Origin: Paraburkholderia caribensis
GTDB lineage: Bacteria > Pseudomonadota > Gammaproteobacteria > Burkholderiales > Burkholderiaceae
NCBI RefSeq assembly: GCF_002902945.1
Contig: NZ_CP026103.1
Span: 248,001 to 312,000, forward strand
Direction of reading: 5' to 3'
DNA: 64,000 nt
The notes beneath the pieces are model-generated. The model was not told the DNA's origin, did no database searches, and saw only the letters and a program-made list of their open reading frames with translations. Position numbers and translations under genes: made by a program. Positions 45,975 through 54,585 of this stretch are shown piece by piece. Numbering within the stretch: the first letter of the stretch is position 1; every line of letters starts with the position of its first letter.

Positions 45975-46034
45975 GAATTGCGGGGTGCGGGATACTGCAC
46001 GAGAGTGGCGCACTATTTGTGCACCCCGCAATTC
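45975..46034. other. 14-bp perfect inverted repeat with 32-nt loop
   Basis: GAATTGCGGGGTGC (45975-45988) pairs perfectly with GCACCCCGCAATTC (46021-46034). It begins 16 bp after the BON gene stop. No T-run follows on either side, so it is not a classical intrinsic terminator. It may be an mRNA 3'-end stabiliser, a small RNA structure, or a protein-binding site. Confidence 0.6.
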
Positions 46035-46037
46035 ATG

Positions 46038-46064
46038 TTCGAATAGTTCGAATAGTTCGGATAG
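46038..46064. repeat. Three tandem 9-bp repeats
   Basis: TTCGAATAG, TTCGAATAG and TTCGGATAG follow each other at 46038, 46047 and 46056, directly after the large hairpin. A simple tandem array of this kind may vary in copy number between strains. Confidence 0.6.
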
Positions 46065-46176
46065 CTGATGTATAGATTGGAAAAGGATGATCGTTCAGGC
46101 ATGCCTGGTCTCGCGATTCACGGTCGCGCGGGCAGGCAATCGCAGTTCTCCACGGGCGGGAGCAACGCCACTCGAC

Positions 46177-46794
46177 TTATTCGAATGTCCCTGTACGCAC
46201 CTCGCCGTTTCGCAAGTAGCGGGTAATCAACACGCCGCCCGGCGTGGTGATCGAGTGCGCCAGCGTGAAGGCCGACGCGAGTGCGTTGTCGCCGAACAAG
46301 CGCTTGCCGCGCCCAAGCATGATGGGGTAAATCAAAAGTCGAATCTCATCTACCAGGCCCGCTGCAAGCAGTTGGCGCAGCATGTCGCCGCTGCCGAAGG
46401 TCAACAGATTGGCGCCGTCCTGACGTTTGAGCGTACGTATCGCATCGGCAAGGTCGCCCTTCAGCGGATGACTGTTCTGCCAGCCGAGCGCACCTGACCG
46501 GTGCGTGGCGACATGCTTGGTCACGCGGTTGAACAGGTCGGCGATGGTGCGGCTGTGAGAATCGGCCGGCACATGTGGCCAATACGACGCGAATATGTCG
46601 TAGGTGCGACGGCCAAGTAGCAACTCGAACGGCTGCGAGAGCAGATCCTGCAAGTTCTGGCCAATGGCTTCGTCGGCATAGGGAACAATCCAGCCGCCAA
46701 GGCGAAAATCGCCGCTGCGATCTTCGTCCGGGCCGCCAGGGGCCTGCACGACGCCATCCAGGCTGATGAAAACAGAAACCACGAGTTTGCGCAT
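46177..46794 (-). CDS. Dihydrofolate reductase-like (RibD C-terminal) family protein
   Basis: A 205-residue protein: MRKLVVSVFISLDGVVQAPGG is the classic start, followed by LLGRRTYDIFASYWP, LTFGSGDMLRQLLAAGLVDEIRLLIYPIMLGRGKRLF. The fold binds NADPH in RibD and DHFR, but these stand-alone proteins have no agreed substrate. GGAGAA sits upstream of 46794; the longer frame to 47016 has an unlikely leader. It converges on the BON gene and diverges from the porin. Confidence 0.87.
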   Translation of the reverse strand: MRKLVVSVFISLDGVVQAPGGPDEDRSGDFRLGGWIVPYADEAIGQNLQDLLSQPFELLLGRRTYDIFASYWPHVPADSHSRTIADLFNRVTKHVATHRSGALGWQNSHPLKGDLADAIRTLKRQDGANLLTFGSGDMLRQLLAAGLVDEIRLLIYPIMLGRGKRLFGDNALASAFTLAHSITTPGGVLITRYLRNGEVRTGTFE

Positions 46795-47057
46795 GAGGTT
46801 CTCCAGGTCGACGGACCCAATCGTTCCATCTATACGACGAACGAATCGCATGTCGATCGACAGCCACTCAATGCGATTTCCAAAGAAAGCGCGCAACGCT
46901 TCGACGCGGTTAATCGCCAGACGATTCACGCTCATTCGCGCAGTACGGTAAATAAACAACACCTCTTTGGCAGATCGCTTTGCTGCAACGAATTGGCGGG
47001 CTATGCTCCTGTTCACGAAATTGATCCAGCTGGCTCACTTATTACTGTGGATCGCTG

Positions 47058-48233
47058 ATGAAAAAGATCGTTATTTCAAGTGCCATTGGTGCACTTTTCG
47101 CTGCCGCGACACCGCTGGCATTCGCACAAAGCTCGGTTACGCTATACGGCATCGTCGATGAAGCCATCCGCTATCAGACGAACGCCGGCCCGGGCGGCGA
47201 CGACCAGGTTGCCATGACCTCGGGTCCGGAAACCCACAGCCGGTGGGGCTTGAAGGGCAGCGAGGATCTGGGCGGCGGATGGTCCGCAGTCTTCCACCTC
47301 GAAAACGGCTTCGAAGCCTTTAACGGGACACTCCATGTTCCGGGTACATTGTTCAGTCGCCAGGCTTACGTGGGTCTGTCGAACGACAAGTGGGGCGCAC
47401 TGACCTTCGGCAGGCAATACGCGCCCGCTTACGACACCCTGGGCGATATCTTCGACCCGTTGACCGTTGGCAATTACTGGCAGAACAGTTGGCCCTATAA
47501 CGGCATCGGCAGTTACCTGGAAATCAACAACGCGGTCAAGTACAAAGGCACGTTCTATAACCTGGCCGTGGATGCGCTATATGGTTTCGGCAACCAGCCG
47601 GGCGCACTCGGGCTCGGTGCGATCTACGCCGTGGAACTGACGTACACCTATGGCCCGGCCATGCTCAACGCAGGCTTCCAGCAGGTGTCCGTCCCAACCT
47701 CTGCGACGGGCTCGGCAGTCGGCACGAGTGTGGGCAGTGCAATCAATGGCGGCAAGACGAACTTCCTGCACATCAGCGGCGCCTGGCAGGTCACGCACGA
47801 CGTCCGCCTGCTGGCCGGCTGGCTTCATGGCCAGGATCAGACGGGTTTGACCGACGTCAACATGCAGCAGGCTGGCTCGCCGACATTGAAGGGTGCCAGC
47901 CCTAACCGCATCGACGACACGTTTTACGTCGGTGCGAACTGGAAAGCCACCGCCCCATTGCTCTTCACGTTCGCCTACTACTACGGGCACGCGCGCAACG
48001 CCGAACGGCTGGACGGTTCGCTCGGTACAGGGGTGAACCAGTCGGCTACGATTCTCGCCGAGTACTCGTTCTCCCGGCAGTCGGAAATCTACGCGATCAC
48101 GGACTGGGCGCGCGGCACGGGCGCCTTCGCCGCCGACTATCCGGGCGGAGTCAATTCCGCCGGTGTGCCGACCAATACCATTGGCCGAACCAACCAGCTG
48201 GGCGTGGCGGTCGGTATTCGCAAGATGTTCTGA
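47058..48233 (+). CDS. Gram-negative general porin (Burkholderia type)
   Basis: A 391-residue outer-membrane 16-strand porin. Signal peptide (KKIVISSAIGALFAAATPLAFA), then QSSVTLYGIVDEAIRYQTN, RWGLKGSEDLGGGWSAVFHLENGF, LFSRQAYVGLSNDKWGALTFGRQYAPAYD, and a C-terminal strand ending KMF with terminal Phe for BAM recognition. Allows diffusion of small solutes. Monocistronic. Confidence 0.93.
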   Translation: MKKIVISSAIGALFAAATPLAFAQSSVTLYGIVDEAIRYQTNAGPGGDDQVAMTSGPETHSRWGLKGSEDLGGGWSAVFHLENGFEAFNGTLHVPGTLFSRQAYVGLSNDKWGALTFGRQYAPAYDTLGDIFDPLTVGNYWQNSWPYNGIGSYLEINNAVKYKGTFYNLAVDALYGFGNQPGALGLGAIYAVELTYTYGPAMLNAGFQQVSVPTSATGSAVGTSVGSAINGGKTNFLHISGAWQVTHDVRLLAGWLHGQDQTGLTDVNMQQAGSPTLKGASPNRIDDTFYVGANWKATAPLLFTFAYYYGHARNAERLDGSLGTGVNQSATILAEYSFSRQSEIYAITDWARGTGAFAADYPGGVNSAGVPTNTIGRTNQLGVAVGIRKMF

Positions 48234-48249
48234 ACACTGACGCGCTCGG

Positions 48250-48774
48250 CTACGAGTGCCTGTCGCCGGGATCGCGCCTGAAGCCCGTCAGCATCGCACC
48301 GATCAGATTGTCGCGCGTCCACATGCTCATGATGATGGCCGCCAGAACGTGCACGCATACGCAGATTTCCAGCGCTATCGACAGAACCGTGTGAAGGTCG
48401 TGCGGCCAGTCTTCGCCCCAGAACGCGTCGAGCCGCATCAGCCAGCCGCTTAGCGCCAGTGCCAGAATCAGTAGCCAGAGTGCGATCGCCATCAGACCGC
48501 CTAGCGGATTGTGCGACAGATGACGGTGTGGCGCGCCTGCGGCCAGCGAGCGCACATAGTCTTTCAGGTGCGCCGGCGTTGGCCACCAGGCGGAGAAGCG
48601 TGCGCACGGCGTGCCGACGAACCCCCACCCGAAGCGGCAGGCAACGAGACCGGCAGCGATATATCCCAGTACCCGATGCAACTGGTCAGTCGGCCCGAAC
48701 AGATTCCACACGACGATGCCGGCGACGGTCCAGTGTGTGAACCGCACGCCTATGTCCCAGGTTTTGACGGGCAT
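48250..48774 (-). CDS. Cytochrome b561-type membrane protein
   Basis: A 174-residue inner-membrane dihaem cytochrome b561 relative. Four helices with His ligand candidates: VRFTHWTVAGIVVWNLF, LHRVLGYIAAGLVACRFGWGFVG, HNPLGGLMAIALWLLILALALSGWL, and LHTVLSIALEICVCVHVLAAIIMS. It probably moves electrons between the quinone pool and a periplasmic partner. The PepSY gene lies 13 bp upstream and the ECF sigma/anti-sigma pair is next on the same strand, so a redox-stress unit is likely. Confidence 0.87.
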   Translation of the reverse strand: MPVKTWDIGVRFTHWTVAGIVVWNLFGPTDQLHRVLGYIAAGLVACRFGWGFVGTPCARFSAWWPTPAHLKDYVRSLAAGAPHRHLSHNPLGGLMAIALWLLILALALSGWLMRLDAFWGEDWPHDLHTVLSIALEICVCVHVLAAIIMSMWTRDNLIGAMLTGFRRDPGDRHS

Positions 48775-48787
48775 CGCGCGCGAGACG

Positions 48788-49051
48788 TCAGTCGATCTCG
48801 GACTTCACGACAGCAAGCGTCTTGGCGTCGTAGTAGATCTCGACTTTCTTGCCCTCTTTGTTGTGGCCGTAGATTTCGTAGCAGTTGCCGTCGACCTTGA
48901 ACTTCTTGATCTTGTAGCCTTGCGCCTCGAGTTGCGCGCGCGCATCCGATTCCTTCATCCACTCGCTCTTCGGATAAACCGGGCAATCGGCTTTAGCGAA
49001 CGCCGCGCCGGAAACGCCCATTGCCACGCATAACGCCAGGAACCTGAACAT
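48788..49051 (-). CDS. Exported PepSY-domain protein
   Basis: An 87-residue periplasmic protein: signal peptide ends near AFAKAD, then WMKESDARAQLEAQGYKIKKFKVDGNCYEIYGHNKEGKKVEIYYDAKTLAVVKSE, a single PepSY repeat. Two cysteines (DCPVY and GNCYEI) could form a disulphide or bind haem/metal. It lies 13 bp from the cytochrome b561 gene, a common pairing in Proteobacteria, and may be its periplasmic partner. Confidence 0.86.
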   Translation of the reverse strand: MFRFLALCVAMGVSGAAFAKADCPVYPKSEWMKESDARAQLEAQGYKIKKFKVDGNCYEIYGHNKEGKKVEIYYDAKTLAVVKSEID

Positions 49052-49183
49052 CCGTCACCTCATGTGCTGGTTTGTCGAGCGCCTACTCTACGTGTACCCA
49101 GGCGTGTTCGCAAGCTTATTGTAGGGTTCAAGAAGGAGTGACGATCTCGACCTTCGCGCAGGTCGACACCCGCGTTCGAACGG

Positions 49184-49903
49184 TCAGATTCCCTCGACGC
49201 GGCCGGCCGCGAGTACCGGCCCAGTGGGTTGCCCGGTTGGCGATCCCCCTTGCGGTTCAAGGGACACCGCCAGCGTGGTCTGTGCGCCGAGTTGCTGAAG
49301 CCGATCCCGCGCGACGTGCACGATCGTCGGGCGCTGCGGATCGATGACGCCCAGCGAGACGGGTTTCGAGCCGGGCGGAATCATCCACATCTGCGTGGAG
49401 TGATGGGCGGCGATTACGAAGTCGCGAGGCGGAACGACGACGATCTGTGCGTGCTGCGCATCCACCGTTGCCGTCCAGGCTGCGCCCGCGCCTTGCCGTT
49501 CGAGCGTCGCAACGAGATATTGCGCACCTGCGCGCGGGGCCTCGGCTTCGTGCAACATCACGGTGCGTGTCAGGACGATGGCGAGCGCGCAAGCGGCAAC
49601 GACCGACGCCAATCCCGTCCAGCGCCAGAACAACAAGCTGTTCCATAGGCCCGCCCGGTGCCCCGTCCGCGTCCAGCCCAGTTGTGCTTGCAAACGGTCC
49701 CACACATGTGAAGGCGGCACCACCTCCGCCACGTCTTCGTTCAGCGGCATCAGACGCGCTTGCCAACGCGCGAGCGATTCGGCCATGCCCGCTTCCTGCT
49801 GCAATGCGAGTTCGATTTCGCGGCGCTCCTCGTCGCTGAGCACGCCGAGTACGTACTCCGCGCAGCGAAGGTCTTTGTCGTCGGAAGAGGCGGGCGTATT
49901 CAT
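49184..49903 (-). CDS. Anti-sigma factor (RskA/ChrR-like)
   Basis: A 239-residue protein. Cytoplasmic N-terminus of the anti-sigma zinc-finger-like/ASD type (CAEYVLGVLSDEERREIELAL), one membrane helix at about 90-112 (FWRWTGLASVVAACALAIVLT), then a periplasmic RskA-type domain (YLVATLERQGAGAAWTATV). It should hold the sigma factor encoded just upstream inactive until an envelope or redox signal. The 4-bp overlap (ATGA) with the sigma gene assures matched amounts. Confidence 0.88.
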   Translation of the reverse strand: MNTPASSDDKDLRCAEYVLGVLSDEERREIELALQQEAGMAESLARWQARLMPLNEDVAEVVPPSHVWDRLQAQLGWTRTGHRAGLWNSLLFWRWTGLASVVAACALAIVLTRTVMLHEAEAPRAGAQYLVATLERQGAGAAWTATVDAQHAQIVVVPPRDFVIAAHHSTQMWMIPPGSKPVSLGVIDPQRPTIVHVARDRLQQLGAQTTLAVSLEPQGGSPTGQPTGPVLAAGRVEGI

Positions 49904-50502
49904 CTTTCAAGACACGTCTTCAACTGCATCAGACTGCGGCGGATCCAGCTTTTCATGGTGCCCAGCGGAACACTCATTCGCGCGGCCAGCTCGGCGTACG
50001 ACGAACCCGTGAAGAATGCCTCCCTGATCGCCTTTCTCTGAGTCTCGGGCAGCGCTTGCAGACACAATTCGAGCCGCTGGCGTTCCTGGCTGAGTTGAGC
50101 AAGTGCAGCGGGAGTGGGCGATTCGTCGACGATCTCTTCGACCGTTGTTTCGTCGAGCGAGACGGTGCGGCGGCGTCTGATGCGATCGATTGCGCGATTG
50201 CGCGCGATCGTGCCGAGCCATGTGATGGCGCTCGATAACTGCGGATTGAAGGTGGCCGCCTGGTTCCAGGCGGTCACGTACACATCCTGAAGCGTGTCTT
50301 CGGCTTCGGACCGGTCACGCAGTACCTTGATGCAGATGGCGAATATCCTGGGAGACGTACGACGATAGAGCGTTTCGAACGCAATCCGGTCGCGCAACGC
50401 AACAGCCGATAGCAAGCGATCCAGATCGTCGTGCCCCACTGTGTCCGAAGACGTGGGCGTACGCATCGCGTCACGCATTTCCTTCGGTTGCCTTGAGGAC
50501 AT
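49900..50502 (-). CDS. ECF RNA polymerase sigma factor (SigK-like)
   Basis: A 200-residue ECF sigma. Region 2: FETLYRRTSPRIFAICIKVLRDRSEAEDTLQDVYVTAWNQAATF. Linker with AITWLGTIARNRAIDRIRRRR. Region 4: LPETQRKAIREAFFTGSSYAELAARMSVPLGTMKSWIRRSL. The start at 50502 (MSSRQP) has GGTGG upstream; starts at 50478 or 50466 are alternatives. With the anti-sigma, PepSY and cytochrome b561 genes it forms a presumptive stress regulon core. Confidence 0.88.
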   Translation of the reverse strand: MSSRQPKEMRDAMRTPTSSDTVGHDDLDRLLSAVALRDRIAFETLYRRTSPRIFAICIKVLRDRSEAEDTLQDVYVTAWNQAATFNPQLSSAITWLGTIARNRAIDRIRRRRTVSLDETTVEEIVDESPTPAALAQLSQERQRLELCLQALPETQRKAIREAFFTGSSYAELAARMSVPLGTMKSWIRRSLMQLKTCLER

Positions 50503-50680
50503 GTTCCACCCGGGCTGGCTGTACACGGTACGCCTTCGTGCCCGTAGTGTATCAGCGTGATGCGCATCCAGCGGCCCGCCATCGGGCAATAGTCGCGAGG
50601 GCATCGGACCTCCAGGGCGGTCGTATGCGCGGATTCGATTCCCTTTTTACGTGGCTGGACGTATCGCGGATGCGCAGCGG

Positions 50681-50962
50681 TCAGCGGCGGTTGTATTCCC
50701 AGCCCCTGTGCCAACCACCGCCCTGCCCATTGCCATAGCCGACGGGTGGTGCCCGATACACGACTGGGGGTGGATTGGACTGATAGACATAGGTGCCCGG
50801 CGCCCCATAGGCACCCGGCGGCGCGTAGCGGGATTGGTAGGTTACGGGCGGCGGCGGCGCAGGAATCGGCATGTAATAGCCACCCGCATTGGCTTGAGCC
50901 GAAGCTGAGGCGGGTGCGCAGGCGGCCGCAGCGATTGCCAGCAGCGAGATTGCGTGCTTCAT
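50681..50962 (-). CDS. Small exported Pro/Gly/Tyr-rich protein
   Basis: A 93-residue protein with a signal peptide (MKHAISLLAIAAAACAPASASAQ) followed by a low-complexity Pro/Tyr/Gly region (APPPPVTYQSRY, PPVVYRAPPVGYGNGQGG). No catalytic motif. Envelope or extracellular; role unknown. GGGAAG precedes ATG 50962. It lies upstream of the sigma gene on the same strand with a ~180 bp gap. Confidence 0.72.
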   Translation of the reverse strand: MKHAISLLAIAAAACAPASASAQANAGGYYMPIPAPPPPVTYQSRYAPPGAYGAPGTYVYQSNPPPVVYRAPPVGYGNGQGGGWHRGWEYNRR

Positions 50963-51213
50963 GATGTGACTTCCCGTCGATTCGCCAGGTCGCCCCGACT
51001 GTGAGACGGCCATTTGAAGCATAGTCGCTCGACGCGCGCTCATCTGTAACGGTCGGTAACGCGCTTGTGTGACGTCGCTCGTGACCTCGGCGGCGCGCCG
51101 CTGGCGCCGTCGCTCTTGCAGAACAGTGAGCCGTATCGTTGATCGAATCGTGTTTGCGGACGCTGTTTACCCGTGACTATCCCGGCCAGTTCCGGCAATT
51201 CGACGGTAGTTCG

Positions 51214-51660
51214 TCAGCAATCGACCGTTGACAATTGAACGGCCGCTCGCAAGGCGAGCAGATAGCTTTCCACTCCAAAGCCGCAGATTTGCCCATCGAC
51301 GATCTCGGCGAATACCGAGTGATGCCGGAACGGTTCCCGGGCGTGGATATTGGACATGTGCAATTCCACGACCGGGCAGGTGAGGATAGCCAGCGCGTCG
51401 CGTATACCGTAGCTGTAGTGCGTCCACGCCCCGGCGTTGATCAGCACGGCGTCACAGCGCTCCTCGAAGGCGCGGTGAATGCGTTCGCACATTGCGCCTT
51501 CACTATTGGTCTGAAACGATTCCACGCGCACGCCAAGCTCGACGGCGAGAGCCTGCAGCCTCGCATCGATTTCGGCCAGCGTGATCGTTCCGTACTGCAC
51601 CGGGTCGCGCTTGCCAAACATATTGTGGTTGATACCGTGAAGCATCAGTATCGTCTTCAT
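51214..51660 (-). CDS. AroQ-like type II 3-dehydroquinate dehydratase homologue
   Basis: A 148-residue protein with the type II dehydroquinase fold. Key residues present: Tyr23 (RDPVQYG), Asn75, His81 (NAGAWTHYS) and His101 (ELHMSNIHAREPFRHHS). The N-terminal substrate loop is altered: HGINHNMFG instead of the family's NGPNLNLLG, and NAGAW replaces NPGAY. It is the last gene of the CoA-transferase operon, 19 bp after the AroE-like gene. It may act on dehydroquinate in a catabolic route, or on a different substrate. Confidence 0.8.
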   Translation of the reverse strand: MKTILMLHGINHNMFGKRDPVQYGTITLAEIDARLQALAVELGVRVESFQTNSEGAMCERIHRAFEERCDAVLINAGAWTHYSYGIRDALAILTCPVVELHMSNIHAREPFRHHSVFAEIVDGQICGFGVESYLLALRAAVQLSTVDC

Positions 51661-51679
51661 TCGTCACTCCAACGCATTC

Positions 51680-52516
51680 TCAGTCCAGCGGCACCGTGAG
51701 CCGATCGATCACGGCATGGGTCTGGGGCCGCACGCCGCGCCACCACGCGAACGCTTCTGCTGCCTGTTCCACCAGCATGCCGACGCCGTCGGCGACACGC
51801 AGTACCCCCGCATTGCGCGCGAGTCTCAGGAACGGTGTCAGCCGTTTGCCGTAGGCCAGTTCATAGGCCGCGCCCGTCGGGCTGAAAACGCCCGGGGGCA
51901 CGGGCGGGAGTTCGCCCGTCAAGCTGGCCGACGTCGCGTTGACCACCAGGTCGAACTGTCCCATCGCCTCGAGATCGGCGTAGCCGCAGGCGGCAAGCGG
52001 CCCGCTCGTGGCGGCCTGGCCGACCAGTGCCCGAGCCTTCGCGATATCCCGGTTGGCGACGATCAGTTCGGCAGGCCGCGCGGCAAGGAAGGGCAGCAAC
52101 GCGCCACGCACGGCGCCACCCGCACCGAGGACCAGCACGCGCTTGCCGGCCATCGGCAGGCTCAGATTGATCTCGATGTCGCGCAGCAGGCCGACGCCAT
52201 CGAAGTTCTCGGCAATGATCCGGCCGTCCTTGAAGCTCAGCGCGTTAGCGGCGCCTGCGAGTTCGGCGCGCTCGCTGCGCTCATCGGCCATCGCGAATGC
52301 TTTCAGCTTGAACGGCGCGGTCACGTTCATGCCTTTGCCGCCCGCCGCGATGAACGCGCGTACGGTCGCTGCAAACGCGTCTGACGGCTCCAGCGGACCT
52401 TCGATCGCCGTGTAGGACATGGCCTGCTGCGTCTCTTCTGCAAAAAGGCCATGGATCAGCGGGGACTTCGTATGGCCGATCGGATTGCCGATCACCGCGT
52501 ATTGGTCAGTCATCAT
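51680..52516 (-). CDS. AroE-like shikimate dehydrogenase homologue
   Basis: A 278-residue NADP-type dehydrogenase. N-terminal substrate domain: GNPIGHTKSP (usual SxS now TKS), NVTAPFK with catalytic Lys70, NFDG with Asp106 (family: NTDG). The nucleotide-binding domain has VLGAGGAVRGALLP and NRDIAKA. Substitutions at two substrate-contact positions suggest a quinate- or other-specific enzyme. Its ATG overlaps the CoA-transferase stop (ATGA), so it is translationally coupled. Confidence 0.84.
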   Translation of the reverse strand: MMTDQYAVIGNPIGHTKSPLIHGLFAEETQQAMSYTAIEGPLEPSDAFAATVRAFIAAGGKGMNVTAPFKLKAFAMADERSERAELAGAANALSFKDGRIIAENFDGVGLLRDIEINLSLPMAGKRVLVLGAGGAVRGALLPFLAARPAELIVANRDIAKARALVGQAATSGPLAACGYADLEAMGQFDLVVNATSASLTGELPPVPPGVFSPTGAAYELAYGKRLTPFLRLARNAGVLRVADGVGMLVEQAAEAFAWWRGVRPQTHAVIDRLTVPLD

Positions 52517-53733
52517 GGCCTCACCTTCGAATACAACACACCATCAGTCTGCATCGCGTCGATTTCGGCGGCGCCGAAGCCCAGCGATTGCGCCACTTCC
52601 GCGTTGTGCTGACCGAGATCTGGCGCGACTTCGCGGATCGTCGTGTCGCAGTCGGAGAAGCGAAAGGGCAGATTCGGCAGACGCAAAGTCCCGTAGCGCG
52701 GGTGCTCCTGTTCGACCACCATGCCGCGCGCGACGATCTGCGGATCGGCAAGAACCTCGTCGATACGCTGCACCTTCGCACACGGCACATCGATGCCGTC
52801 GAGCAGTTCAAGCACCTGCGCGACGGGTCGGCTCGCCACCCAGGGCTTCACGACGGACAGAATGTCCAGGCGGTTCGCATTGCGTCCCGCGAGCGTGTGA
52901 AAGCGTGAGTCGGTGCCAAATCCGTCTGGTCCGCCATGCGCCTCTATCATGGCCGCGAAGCGCTTCCAGGCGTCGTCCACCTGTGCCGCGATCACGAGGT
53001 CGCCATCGGCGGCACGGAACACGCCGTAGAGCGTCGACGTGGGCATATCGTGGCCCGTCTGCTCCGGCACGATGCCTTGCAACGTGTAGCATTGAACCGC
53101 GTATTCATGCATCGACACCAGCGTGTCGTACAGCGCCATGTCGATATGCTGGCCGCGCCCGCTCTTCACGCGGCCGAGCAGGGCGGCATTGATCGCCGCT
53201 ACCGCGTGAATGCCCGTGTACATGTCGCCGAGCGAGATGCGCATCAAAGGCGGCGGCTCACCGGGCGTGCCGATCATCTGCATGATCCCGCTCTTCGCTT
53301 CGGCGATCAGGCCGAAGCCTGCGCGATGTGCGTCCGGTCCCGTATGCCCGTACGCCGAGATCGAGCAGTAGACGAGGCCGGGATTGCGCGCGGACAGTTC
53401 GTCATAGCCAAGCCCGAGTTTGTTCAATGCACCCGGCCGGTAGTTCTCGACGAACACGTCCGCCGAGTCGCACAGCCGCTGCATGAACTCTTTGCCGCGC
53501 GGGTCGCGCATATTGACGCTGACGCCGCGCTTGCCCATGTTCAGTTGCAGAAAATAGCCGCTCTGCTCATCGTCGAGCACGGTTGCGTGCTGACGTCCGG
53601 CGTCGCCGCTGCCCGGGCGCTCCACCTTGATGACTTCGGCGCCGAGCGCCGCGAGACAGCGTCCGACATACGGACCGGCCAGAAAATGGCTGTAGTCGAC
53701 GACGCGAATCCCTTCGAGAGGACGTGCTTGCAT
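52513..53733 (-). CDS. CaiB/BaiF family III CoA-transferase
   Basis: A 406-residue class III CoA-transferase: GIRVVDYSHFLAGPYVGRCLAALGAEVIKVERPGSGD, then MGKRGVSVNMRDPRGKEF, where the catalytic Asp is usually found slightly later, and FVENYRPGALNKLGLGYDEL. It would activate an organic acid with CoA from a donor such as succinyl-CoA. It overlaps both neighbours (MaoC upstream, AroE-like downstream). Confidence 0.9.
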   Translation of the reverse strand: MQARPLEGIRVVDYSHFLAGPYVGRCLAALGAEVIKVERPGSGDAGRQHATVLDDEQSGYFLQLNMGKRGVSVNMRDPRGKEFMQRLCDSADVFVENYRPGALNKLGLGYDELSARNPGLVYCSISAYGHTGPDAHRAGFGLIAEAKSGIMQMIGTPGEPPPLMRISLGDMYTGIHAVAAINAALLGRVKSGRGQHIDMALYDTLVSMHEYAVQCYTLQGIVPEQTGHDMPTSTLYGVFRAADGDLVIAAQVDDAWKRFAAMIEAHGGPDGFGTDSRFHTLAGRNANRLDILSVVKPWVASRPVAQVLELLDGIDVPCAKVQRIDEVLADPQIVARGMVVEQEHPRYGTLRLPNLPFRFSDCDTTIREVAPDLGQHNAEVAQSLGFGAAEIDAMQTDGVLYSKVRP

Positions 53734-54191
53734 CAGAACGCTCCCGGCCGGCGCGGCACCATCAGACGATGCTCGCCATGCTGGACGACCAGGCCGTCCT
53801 GATTGATCAGTTCGGACGGCAGTACCACGATCCCCCAGCCCGGGCGGCTCTTGCTCGCGCGCATCGCGCCCACGCGGAATTTCACGTGCAGCACGTCATT
53901 GACCTTGATCGGAAGGTTGAAGTCCCACGTCCAGCCGAGCGACATGCCGGGCAGGAAGCGGTATTCGCTTTGGGTCTTGAGCCCATCGGCGATAGACAGG
54001 CCAAACAGACCGTGCGCGACGATCGAACCGAAGTGGCTCGCGTTCGCGTATTCCTCGTCCACATGCACGGGCGTGTGATCGCCGGTGAGGTCGGCGTAGG
54101 CGAGGATGCGTTCCTTCGTCACCGTGTAGTTCGGGCTCACGCACTCGTCGCCCTCGTTGGCATCGTCCCAGTACTTGTCGATGATCGTCAT
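53733..54191 (-). CDS. MaoC-family hydratase/dehydratase
   Basis: A 152-residue hot-dog-fold protein: YTVTKERILAYADLTGDHTPVHVDEEYANAS is the hydratase 2 motif with catalytic Asp and His, followed by FGSIVAHGLFGLSIADGL. Such proteins hydrate or dehydrate acyl-CoA thioesters. It probably acts on the CoA ester made by the CaiB/BaiF transferase, with which it overlaps (TGATG). Start at 54191 (MTIIDKYWDD). Confidence 0.88.
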   Translation of the reverse strand: MTIIDKYWDDANEGDECVSPNYTVTKERILAYADLTGDHTPVHVDEEYANASHFGSIVAHGLFGLSIADGLKTQSEYRFLPGMSLGWTWDFNLPIKVNDVLHVKFRVGAMRASKSRPGWGIVVLPSELINQDGLVVQHGEHRLMVPRRPGAF

Positions 54192-54192
54192 C

Positions 54193-54585
54193 TCAAACCT
54201 CCGCGCGCGGATTGATGTCCAGTGCCCGCGCCACACACGAGGCGGGCCTGGCCTGAATCAGTTCGACGGCGAGGCCGTCCGGCAGGCGCAACCAGTTGCG
54301 TCCCTGCGGCATTTCGCTGACGTCATGGCGTCGTGCGGCGGCGAGCGCCGCTTCCATGTCTTCGCACATCACGCCCAGGTGACCGAGGCGGCCTTCAGGC
54401 GCGTCATGCTGCGGGTTATGAATAAATTGCAGACCGCCGAGCGTCCAGTACTGCCGGGGTTCCTCGACGGTGCCGTCGACCTCGCGCATCGTCATGCCGA
54501 ACACGTCTTCGAAAAAGCGGATGTGCCAGTGGATGTCCTTCACCCAGATGGCGACATGCTCCAGATAAGCCCTGCTGCCGTTCAT
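54193..54585 (-). CDS. VOC-family (glyoxalase-like) protein
   Basis: A 130-residue VOC protein: LEHVAIWVKDIHWHIRFFEDVFGM, YWTLGGLQFIHNPQHD, GRLGHLGVMCEDMEAALAAA and WLRLPDGLAVELIQ, with the His/Glu metal-ligand pattern. It may be a small lyase or isomerase for an operon intermediate. AAGGAGA lies upstream of 54585. Overlaps the ketopantoate-reductase-like gene by 4 bp and precedes MaoC by 1 bp. Confidence 0.86.
   Translation of the reverse strand: MNGSRAYLEHVAIWVKDIHWHIRFFEDVFGMTMREVDGTVEEPRQYWTLGGLQFIHNPQHDAPEGRLGHLGVMCEDMEAALAAARRHDVSEMPQGRNWLRLPDGLAVELIQARPASCVARALDINPRAEV

Noticed and set aside
46021..46036. Rho-independent terminator after the BON gene
   Set aside because: Stem is perfect but no T-run follows on either strand and the loop is 32 nt.
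46087..46497. Plus-strand frame opposite the DHFR-like gene
   Set aside because: Overlaps a well-supported family protein on the minus strand and has no own motif.
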